The notes under the pieces are model-generated. The model did not search any database. It saw only the letters and a list, made by a program, of their open reading frames with translations, and was not told where the DNA came from. From the NCBI RefSeq assembly GCF_002775205.1, contig NC_036453.1:17793594-17857593 (forward strand): DNA of 64,000 nt. Direction: 5' to 3'. A program made the translations under genes and the position numbers. The number at the start of each line of letters is the position of its first letter. The stretch's first letter is position 1. This document shows, in pieces, positions 41,101 through 53,100 of this stretch. The stretch comes from Xiphophorus maculatus. Taxonomy: Eukaryota > Chordata > Actinopteri > Cyprinodontiformes > Poeciliidae.

Positions 41101-44100
41101 TGCCATTCAATCATTAACCGGCTAATCTAAAAAATAATCAGTTAATCTGCAAGTTATCATGCGTTCACTAAAAGAATGCTGTTATTGCATTTTAGGCAAA
41201 AAAAATGTTTATTTTCTTATTTAAAAAGGGAACTGAATTATTTATGTCACCTTAATTTATTTCTAGTGTATAAAAAGTTTTTTTTGTGATGCAAAAAAAT
41301 CTTCAGAATGTCACCAGTTTTTAATCATTTAATTATGGTCTGGACTTTTGAGAGTCATTCTGTAGAGTGAAGTGAATATGACTATATTTTAAAAAAATAA
41401 TTATTTAAGTCCAATAAAAAGAGACTTACCTACCTGGAAGCCTAATATAAATGGTAAGATGTGTTATTTATAAGATGCATTAAAAGACTCACTGTCATTA
41501 TCTGCCAGGCAGAGAGCAGGAGTGTATAGACGGGCCTTTCTCTTTCCAGATGACAGACAGATGGCCTTGCTCCTCCGTGGAGTGGAGCGAGACGACGGCG
41601 CCTGAGGCAGCGGCACTGACAGGTCCGGCGCCTCACCAAAGATCTGACGCAAACACCGACAGTTGGCATCAATGTGAGTGGGCTCTGTGCTTATATGTGT
41701 GCGGCGTCTTTAAACTCACTTTGTCGTGGTTTTCAATAATGATCTCCACCACAATGTTCTGAAACTTGATGTTCATCATGGCGGCCACCGTCTCCTCCTG
41801 TGACCTCATCAACGTGGGGCCAAAGATCATCCCAAGGTTAGATACGGTCATCATGTTCTGATCGCTGTGAGAGGATACCCTACACGCCCAAACAAAAACA
41901 GAGAGCTTGGCTTAGCTATGTAGTTATAAACACAGAGGAATTTGGCAAATACAAACAAATGAGCTCCAATTTAAAAGATAAAATAGATTAGAAATTTTAC
42001 TTCAGAAATCATTTTTAAACACTGCTTTAAAACAGAAATGCTAGTAAAAGCTAAACAATAAGAGCACCATAAAATCATGTACATACTTGTGAAGATGATT
42101 AGTTAAGATGTCCAAAATCGTTTTGTTTTTTTCTGGGAGTTTGTGTACAAGAGCATGAATTGCTCTCACTCTGTACGTCTGGTCGTCATATTCTGTGAGA
42201 GAAGCAGAGTGATGAGGGAGGAGCCTGGTGTGTTTCAACTTAACCCTAAATAAACTTTACAAAGTAACAAATTCAAGCTAGCAGCAACTTAAATAAAAAT
42301 ACCTTGCAAAAATTGAGTTTTCTTCAACTTTATCTAACTTTTCACATTAAAACCATAAAATTATCTATTTTATTGAGATTTTGTGCAACAGATAAACACA
42401 AAGAACAACAAAATTGTGAGGTGGAAGTAAAATAATACATATTGTTTTAGACTTTTACAATTTAGGTTTTGACTTTGACTGGGCCACTCGAACACATGAT
42501 TATTTGATCTAAACTATGCTGTTGTAGCTCTGGCTGTAGGCTTAGGGTCAATGCTGGAAGTCTACATCTCAAGAAGAAAGTGTGTCATGTGTCACATTTA
42601 GACTCATGAAGGCCAGAAAGTTTCACTTTTAACTGAGCACCTTCTTTCATATTTGCTGTGACCTCTACCTGAAAAACTGCAAATCAGCATTCTTATGCTA
42701 AGCTACGGATCTCTGCAGCTTCTCCGCCGTTAGCATAGTTAGCATTAACCTTCTTTGTTGTTTCTCTGATTAATACTCTGCTTGTCCAGCCTGTCAATTT
42801 AGATAGATGTTTATATCTTGGTAGGATTTGCAATTCATAATGTGTTCTTTCGTAAAATCAAAAATATTCTTACTTGCAGCCCTGAGGAATTCCTTATGCA
42901 GCCTGTAGGTAAGTAATGGTTCTGCCAAACACCTGAATGTAATTTATAGAAATAATTCACAGTTTGTGGGGAAATGTACTTAAAAACAAGCAAAAAAAAT
43001 GTCATGCTGTTTGCCTGGATTACCTGAAATAATCTTTCAGGCCACTGGTTATTGTCTTGTTGTCCCAGATTTCTGCATCTAGCTGCACATTGGAGGGTGC
43101 AGAAGAAGCTGCAGGGATGTTAAAATGTCAGAATGTTTCCATGATATGTTATTTTATTTTTAATAAAATAAATAATGCTTTCCCAGATATATAAATATTA
43201 GCATACCAAACGCGCACGCCATCAGGCGCTGCACTTTAGAGTTTACTCCACCTGTCCTGTAAAGTCCAAGGGTAGTAAGGCCTGTGGACACGTTAATAAA
43301 TAAAGATCAACAGTCGATATAACAAGCATACATCAATATTGTTTCAGTTAAATCTCGTAAAGGCGAGGAATACCTCTTGTTTCAACCAGCTCAACACACT
43401 TCTTAACAAAGTTGAAGCCTGCTTCGTTGAGAAATGCTATAAAATGAAAACTCAAAATCAGACCAAACAATTCTTACATAATTCTCTTCTTAAGGAGAAT
43501 CTTCTAATCTGAACTTGACACTTACTCTCCTCTTTTTTGCTGAGCAGAGAAGGAAGCGTGTAAATCTGTACAAACACGGAACAAAACATGAGTAAAAGTT
43601 GCTTTCTAGTAGCCCGAGCAGAAATTTCTCTCCAGAGATGTATTCTTTATGGAGCTGGGTGTATCCTTACAGGCTCCTTTCCATCCATCGCCTCCATCCA
43701 CAGCCGTCTGTTGGCCTCTGACAGGGCTTGCAGAGTAATGACGCCATGTCTGTATGAAAACATAGTTACACCCAAGCTCAATTCGGCAGCCACACCCCCA
43801 ATTATTCAAAGGCAAAAATAAACCAGGCATCATTCATGAGAAACACCAAGACTCTCGGTCAGATTGTCCGCTCACCTCTCCACCACCTCGATGTCGAAGC
43901 AGAAGCGTTTGTCGATTGAATCCGTCTTCCTTCGAACGCATGAGCGCAGCCTGAACATCTCTGGGGAGCCAGTGACTACGCCGTTCTGTCAGAGAGACCA
44001 GCAACACACACGCATAAGCCGGATGCCAAAGTTTTGTGCTGACAGTAAGGAATTACTTAAGTAAGAAAAATGAAATGTGGAAAAACTGTCTGTATCGCTG

Positions 44101-47100
44101 CAGAAAACAGTGTCGGTCAACATGAATGTTACTGCTAGTCCTGTCAGTTTAATTAAACATTTTATACAATGGCAAAAACACAACAAAGACAAGTTTGATG
44201 AAGGTAGTTTGAATACTTATTCTCCTGTTCAAGTTCAAAACAGGATTTTATAATAAAATCAATCCTTCTTAGAGGTGGATTTAAGGCTTTAATATGAGCA
44301 TAAAGTTGCTATGAGATGAATTCATATGCATAACTTAAAGATGCAGAAAGAAATCACATGGTGACTAGAGTTGAAACACTGTTGTACTGACAACAAAACT
44401 CTTTGGTGCAGTCACTGTTGCTGAGTGAAGACTCAAAAGTTGAGTTAGCAGTGCTTATCAATTCCAGTTCTCAGGCTCCCCCTGCTCTGCATGTTTTAGA
44501 TGTGCCTCTACAGTATACCAGAACAGCTGATTCAAATGATTGCATGAATTCTTCTGCAGCCATCTAGTACTGCAGAAGCCTGTTAATCACCCAAAGATTC
44601 AATCCAGGTGTGTGGCAGAAGGGAAACACCTACAACATGCAGGCCTGGGGGGCGTGAGGACTGAAATTGAGAAACACTGAGTTAGAGGAAACAGAGATGT
44701 AAGTCTCCAAGTGACATAGACACACAAACCTGTACACAAACTCCAAATGATTAAAAGTCGTACAAAAACCTATTAATATTTTCTTGATATTCCCTATACA
44801 AATAAATTAGTAAACATGGGAGCCACCGGCTCACCTGTCTGCTGGCTGGTCTGGTCTCCGTGTTGCTCATGGTGAACATCTTTGAGCTCCTCTCATAGGT
44901 GCAGTAATGCCTGGTCCACACACTCCCCAAAGGACCTGGATACACACAGTGTCACTGCTGTGCATTTGGAAATGTAACTCTTTCAAGTCTGATTTAGTAA
45001 GACAGGAGAAATTTGATCTCCTTAAGGAGAATTTTGATTCTCCTTAAGGAAAAGTAACTAACATAGTAAAGAGTATCTCACGTTTTTCTTGTATGTACAG
45101 GAATCCCTCCATGGCGAAGCAGCTGGGGCCTTTGAAGTCATCCTCAGCAGACCTGATCCTCTTCATCAGCCTCTCAACTTCAGCACGAGTGCTTTCAAAG
45201 TTGTTGCGAGCCTTTAAAAGGAGACGCGCATTGGAAACAACTTAAAACTGGTTTTATTTATGGTTAATGAGTAGATTACTTATTTGTAACTTATTCAGGA
45301 AAGTGAATTATTAAGCAATCTAGCTTTGTATGGAACATCATCATCATCGTTTGATCTTTTCTGGTGTAAATAAAAAAGAGCAATAAGGGGTAAAGGCTAA
45401 GTTTTAAACAGTAAAATGTGGAGTCTTTTAAGACCATCATAATCTAATTTTAGGACCTACTGTAGATGCATAATAATGAAAAATAAAAATAACTTACAAA
45501 TTTAATATCCAGCTAAAGTTTAACTTTTAACACATTTCATTGGTAAGTCTGTGGCTTTTACCATTAGGCTGCACAACTTCAACACCTTTTTAAAAAGCAC
45601 CCAGTGAGCTTCATAATGGCTACTAATGAAAGTATTGAGCAAGTTACTAATATGTCTTTTTTAAAGCTATATCTTATTAAACATACACACACTCTCTGAC
45701 AATGAGAGAGTGTGTGTATATCCCAAGTAACTCAAGTAATAACTAACTACAACCAGCATATGAGGAACAGCGACGAGCTTAGATTTCTCAACTAGAACAA
45801 AACATGGAACAAATGAAAAATGTTTTTTACACACTTTTCTAAACCCTTTCAAAAATGTTGCTGAACATCTACCCCTAAAAATGCCAATCTTAAAAAAAAA
45901 AAGCCAAAACTCACTAGAGAATTGAAACCAATTCTGAATACCTAGAGCTAAATTTGAACCATTTCAAACAGCTAAGCAGACAGACATTAAAATCCAAACC
46001 GTAGTTCAGATTGTACATTATAAAAATATGCAACACAAACACATCCAGATATTTTATTATACATTTAAAGTGACATGAAAAAGAAAACACCAAAGAACAA
46101 CAGCGACTTTTTGTCTAATAAAAAAAAAAACTTAACTAACTTAACTGTTAAGATAAATATAATTCATTAGTAGAAAGTCTTATTTAAAAATAATACGCCA
46201 GAAATATCAGCTGAGTCTGAAGTTTGCACTTTGACACAGAGTACTTTTACTTCGTTTCCAGCAGTTGAAATGCGAGTGATTATTTACAAAGCAGTAATCT
46301 CAGGCATAGATTTAATCTTAAAGCTAAGGAAAAACAAGCACTTACATTTTGCAGATTAAACTGGAGCTGCTGCTTGTAGGGTTCAAACTCATTGGCCAGC
46401 TCATAACCCTCGTGGTAGAAGGTAAACAAGCCCTGCAGGAAGGCTAATAACTGGGAAGCACAGGGAGAGATCAACAGAAGACTTGCTATCTAAAGGCTTG
46501 GGAGTTTAAACGTGACGAGGAAATTACAGAGAATTGACTTTCAGTCATCTGCTCAATAATCCAAACTGGCTCTAAAGACAAAACCCCCGCTGAGCTTTGC
46601 TTGTTGTTTATTTTGCTGCCATTGTTTATTTTACAACAAACAGCTCTTCCTCTGTGTCAGCTGGAAAAACCTAATCGCAGGAAGTCCTGCTACGGCAACA
46701 GGAAGCGTCCTTTACTGATATCTATCGTTTAAAAAGTTTTACCGCTCGTCATGCAGTGTGTGCAAAGTGTGTTTTTGAACTCATGGTTCACTTGTTATTC
46801 CAGTGAGTGTGTTTATATATACACACTTGTTAATGGCTCGGCTTGATGCTGACGTCTGTATGTAGAAAACACAGCACAGGAAAAGTCTAATCGCTCCAAC
46901 TTTCCTGTGATGAAACAGCATGTACTGGCCTGCCTTCCATTTTGAAATTGTTCTTTTCAAATGCCCGTCTCTAAATATAAAAAAGGGGGTTGCACATAGT
47001 TATAAATATAACAATGGTACTAAAGAATACAATCTTACTGGCTCCACAAACTCAAACTTCTTCCTTTCCTGCACTTCTTGGATCTTGAAGACATACTGGA

Positions 47101-50100
47101 GAGACGCATCATAAAAAATTTGCCTGTCTTTGTCCATCTGTGAGTCAGCCTATGAGGGAAAAACACACAACAAATATTGAGAATGTGATGTAACTTAACA
47201 GGTGTGGGAGAGACGCGTTGTAGCTTTGTGAGAATGTTGAGAATTTACCTCCTGCAGCTGGGACTCCTTCTTCCTGGAGGACACACCGAGATACTTCTCC
47301 AGCACAGAGTAATATCTTTCTGTCTCCTTATCAAACTGCTTCTTTCCCTCCTGGTAAATACATTTCAGGAGACAGGATGTTAGCAACAAAGATTTCTAAA
47401 ACCACAGAGAAGGAATTGCATGCCTACTTGTTTTGTACGGAGGCTTTAACGACAGAGCTGTTTATTACTGCTGTTATTTCTGAATCACAAACAAGGATTA
47501 TATCAGAATGTTTTAAAAAAGCTTCAAGAATTTTTGCCTTTTTTAGGAAACCTGTGTCATTACATAGATTGAAAGGATCCAAATGCAGACATGCAGGAGG
47601 CAGGTCTAAACTTCAGCCCTTTAATTGTAGTGACATCAAGTCACAAGATCAAATAGCACGGAGTGACTTAAACAGGACAAATGGAAAGAAAACTACTTGA
47701 GCATTTGTGAGTTACACTGTAGAGGTTGGAGAGAAAAACAGGAAGCTGGAAATTAGGAATCTTAAATATAATATAGCTAATGTAAAACATGAAGCTTTTC
47801 TACTTAATATTACATCCCCCAAAACTAACAGTAGCATGAAAAAGCAAAAAAAAACACAGAAAGAACTGAAACTGTGAAAAGAGACACAAAGCCCAACACA
47901 CATTTCAAACTCATTTCAAAATAGACAGAATGTTCAGAAGAAAATTGCTCTGGTATGTCAGACATCAAGGTATATTACATTTTCAAAATCAGATTGGCTT
48001 CACATGCAATACAATCTTCTTTAGTGTTGTCATGGGAAAAGCAACTAAAGATTTATTCCGTCAGAGCTATTAACGTTAAAACACCATGAAAATACGCCTA
48101 CTAAGTCAGCGAATTTGTCTAGCGCAACCCAACTTTGCAACTAAACTGCTGAAAGAGTAGGAAGATTTTTATTAAATAATAAGGCATCAGCTCTCAGGAA
48201 CTAAAAGCTCTGGCGGAGCACAGAGAGGCCGTTAATAATAAACAAAGAGACTCTGCCAGAAATAATTAAGAAACAGCTCTCTTCCAAACAGCTGCACTGC
48301 AGTATTGAACTACTCCACATGTGCCACAGACATTCTTGCTCTGCAAGGTCTAGCCGATGATGTGCTGCTCACACATTTGTGTTACATTCTGCAAACTGAG
48401 AAGCTGCTTAAACAAATGCACAGAGGTGAGCTGAGGCTGAAATTTCAGGTTGCTTTTTTTTTTATTTATAACTAAACAAACTCATTAAATCACACCATGT
48501 CCTCTTAAATGTTTTAGAAAAGAGAAAGTTAGATAAGTGGATAAAACAACTTGAACAGCTGCAGTAAGCAGACACCACATATTCATAGTGTTTACACTGT
48601 CTGTCTGTGACATGCTCCCAGTCTCTCCCAGTGTCCGTTCCCATGACCTTGTCACTGACTCTAGACTGCGATCCAACGTTTATCTGAACTAACTGAATTT
48701 CTAAATATTAATTAATCACCGGATAACTTCTCGGCACAATAAAGATTTTTTAGATTTTAACTCCACCACCTAGAGAAGTGGATGTACCTTAACTGCTCCA
48801 ATCTGCTCCTTCCGAAACCTCTCCAGTGGTGAGATCAACACGTCATCAGCATTCTGGATCTGAAAGAAGGAAAAAAAAAACAACAACAGAAAAACAGAAG
48901 TGAGTTCAGTTTGTCGTAACAGTAAATACCAAGAGCAGCATTAAAAATGTCCCATGAGGGCTGCAGCTGGAAGCTCACTGTTGAAGTTCAAATATGGTTT
49001 CATTAAAGATCAGCAGATCCTTGACACGTTCTACAAAGCAGTGATGATTGTTACTTTTGTGAAGCTTTTAATTCAGTGACGTGTCCAGAAAAATCTTTCA
49101 AATAAGACATAATATGTTAATCGACAGTTAGCTTCACAAAAAGTATCACTGAGAAGATGGAGATTTATTCTACAGTGACAATTTATTTACACGGAGATCA
49201 AGATAACACAGGAATCACATGTAAGTTGATACAAACATATTTGACAAGGGTAAGAGGGTTCAAAATGTTAAATGGGTTTAAAAGTATGAACTGAAAAACA
49301 TATTGAATCACAGTTGCATTTTATGTGCAAAATTGTAATCACAGACAACTACCTGAGTGTACCAATTTGCAGATCTTTAAATTAAAAGCGCCATTCTTTA
49401 TGCATTGACTGCTAATAATTTACCTAGCCAGCTTCCTAGAGTCTGACTGCCCCTCACATCTACACCAGACGTAGATCTTAGCAACTGATACACTAAAGCT
49501 CAAGCAGAGTGGTGGAGATAGTGGATGGAGGTCGCAATATTTGAAAATAATATTGCAATCCTGTGTTTTTCTAATATAATGCAGCCTTACTTCAAATTAT
49601 TTCTTTCTATCAGTGTAAATTTAACTCCTGTAGTAGAGTCAAGAAATAAAAAACCGCAAGAGGTTGCAAATATCCCAAAGCCACCTCGGTAAAACCTCCT
49701 TTGACATATGTCGTCAATATTGTTAAATTTATATTTAGTGATTCAATGAGTCATTTTTAGATATACTCATTAAGTATAAATGGAATACCTCTTTTTCTTG
49801 TACTGATACCAGCGTCAGGTTCTTGTAAAAGCAACCCGATACTGTGAACCGACACCACTTTTGTGCTTGGTTTTCCTCCTGGGCTGGGTGCGATGCAACT
49901 CAAAAGTTAGAAAACACTCCATGCAAGGTGGTGGTGATAATACATCAAGAAGTTATTTACTGACACTCCCAAAAAACAAAAACAAACGTTGGAAGAGGGA
50001 AAAAATGTCTGTATTTTGTGCATATTTCAAGACAATCATGGAGGATACTAAAAAAGCAGACTGTCTGCTGTGCCCCGATAAGTTGTCAAGCATAATGTTG

Positions 50101-53100
50101 AATAATACTCCTTTAATATGACTAATCTGGCAAAGAATTTTAAAACTAAACACAACATTAAAATTCAAAGAGAACCAGCACAACCAACATTGCAGCAGAA
50201 ACTCCAGAAATGTGAAAAATAACAGAGCAAACAAACATCAGTGTAAAATTCTGCCATCATAGAGATGTGGTGCTAAAGTTTATTGAATGTGTTATAGTTT
50301 ACATTTTAATTGAAATGTTTGCTAGTTAGTTCAGGAAAACCTGTAAAAATGTGAATTTAACTTTTACTATTTTTAATTTATGTTAAATGTATGTAACAGC
50401 GTATGTCATGCTGTATATTTGATTTGTTAATAAAGTCAGAGGGACTGTAGGCCTAAACAATGAAGAGCCGCTGTGTTCGAAATAAAATAAATGTGTTTTC
50501 AAAAGTTGTGTGATGTCTTAGTAACAACTTATTAACTTGGTACTTGGAATTGGCAAGTACCTAAACTGAAGTACTTGTATTTGCATTCGGTCTGGAAAAA
50601 GCTGGTCTATGTCTGGTTGTAAGATTAAGTTCAACTATCTCCTACCTCTTTTCAGACACAGTCACCAAATAAGTGGTGTGTTTGTGTGTAATTGTGTGTG
50701 TTACATTTACACTTAGGAATTTACTACTTTTGTTTTATTTTGTTGTTTTTTTTTCTTAGTGGAATGTCTGAAATAAATGAATCAATTTAAAATTCAATTC
50801 ACGATAGAGAGAAACTCAGCGCCGCACCTTAACTTCAGTTTAATGTTGCACTGGTGCCCGAAGAAAGGGCTGCTTTCTTTGTAATGTTGGATTTTTCAAC
50901 ACATCACAATAAGTAGAGAGAAACTGAAAACTGAGACTGGGAGGGATTGTCAAATCCAAATAAGAGAACTTTCAGGTTGAACAGGTAAAGTATTTTAGAG
51001 GAAACTATTTTCTAAAAGGAGCTTGAATAATGATGTTATTATTCTAAGTTTAGATCAATCACCAGGGTTCCAGTTACAGTGAGTTTAAAAAAGCAAAAAA
51101 ATCAAAACACACACAGAAAGAGCAAAAGACAGAAGACAAACACACACACACACACACACTCCCACCCCCACACGCACACACACAGAAACCTTTTATGGAC
51201 TTTCCCAGGCAGTCAAACTGCACTCAGTCTCACAGGGGAATTGCCAGAATAGGTTCCACATGGTTCCTGTGCAACCAGACCATGCAGGCAGCCACAAAGG
51301 CAAACACACACACTCACACAAGGGTTTATATATAAGGCGGCCTACTATACGTCTCTGTTACAAGCGGTCTAAGCTTTGGCTTCACACAGAGTGTGCCAGA
51401 ATTGAGTCAGTCCTCACAAAGGCCTCCAAATGATGGAGGATCACTGAGTCCAAGACATTTCCACATTGCGGTGAACACACGCTGCTGCTGGCACAAAGTT
51501 AACCCACAAATGTGTGAATCAAAGATGTGGGAAAGCCAGAACAAGAGACAAATAAAAAGGAGGTTAGTCAGAAGTTTCCTAAAAGGACTAAAAACTTCAC
51601 ATTGATGCACAATCTGCTCAATATTTGTTTGTGTTTGTGTCTAAAGTTAGACTGATGATCATAAGTAAAACTAGAAGCAGAGGAAACACAAAACATATGA
51701 CGAGACAAAGCTTGAGTCAAATAATACAGAAAGCCCCAGCAGAAAGCTTTTGGCTGAAACGGTGTGAAAAGCGTCACGTTTCTACATGCACGTGTAAATA
51801 AATAGTGCCAGCACGATGCTGTTTCCTGATGATCTTTATCGTGTCTCAAAGCTGTTTGACTTACCAGATTTTAAATGAATAAACTGCAACAGCACAGAAA
51901 AAAAGAAATAGAAACATATCAATAATATGTTGCAAAAAAGGGGTTTTAGTATGAAATTTAATCTAATTTGAAACCAGTATAAACGTACTCTGTATAAAAG
52001 GCACTTAACCTCTGTTTCTCGCTGAATTTTTCCTGTTTCAGATCAGTTTGAATCACCAAAATATTTCCTAAATGGCAAAAAATAAGAACATTCTTTTCAA
52101 GAACTCAGAGGTTAACGAACAAACAGTTTGAATGAGGAGCCAGGAATCTAAATTGATGGGTTCAGTTAAAATATTGCTATAGGCCGTTTCATAATTAGTG
52201 ACTGTATGATGATTATAAGATGCAAAGCACTTTGAACTGCTTTGTTGCTGAAATGTGCAATACACATAAACGACTTGATGTGTGTACAGCTGCAGAAATT
52301 ATTTTTAATAAATAATGTGTTCCATTAAGACAAAACCTGAGAAAGGAAGTGGCTGAAAATACCGATTTTGTTTAAATCTGTAGATTAGTCTCCTTTTACT
52401 CTGCACATGTATATATGAATAAAACAAAAGCGTAAACTCTCACCAGTCGTTTTCGCTCCTCTTCCATGGTGCTTAAAAGCTGAGAGAACTCCTTCAAGGA
52501 CTGAGCTGCAGCACAAATCACAGACTTATAATCTCTGAAGTCGAGTCATATCTTTCAGAGGAAACATAGATGGAAGTTGTTTAGATTTATTTTTCTCACC
52601 TATACTGATCTCATCATCAGTTTCAGCATCGCCAATGCATTCAAACTGGAACTCCTGCAGCGACTGAGAGAACCGCTGCACTGCCAGAGACAGACCTGAG
52701 GAAAATGGACAGGCAGGTATAATAATCATGCTGCTAATATAATTTTAATAAAAGCTCACTGATGTCACTGGTCAAACCAATTACAACGATCCCTGTTTCT
52801 CTTAAGAAATAATCCTGATGTTATGAAACAAGGACCTGGCATTTCATGTGACACCAAGAGGCGAAGTGTCAAAGTCTGATGTTAGCGAACTGCCACACCT
52901 GGTGATAACACACGTGTTTGTGTTAAATGCTCTTTCTGTGTGTCTCACTCTGTCACTACACTGCGCTGCGGTGAGATGCGATCTGAACCAAACCCCTGCA
53001 GGGATCTGAAGTCACGTTTGGTTTTCAACATATAAAAGGAACTGAATAACCCAAAGCTCTCCACCACCAGGAACAGAAACCAAGTCCTATTCATTACAGC

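Noticed and set aside
41720-41864. Alternative acceptor at 41865 for arhgap42 exon 18
   Set aside because: It would delete five conserved residues of the RhoGAP domain. The acceptor before 41879 restores KVSSHSDQN, as in human KVSLHSQQN.
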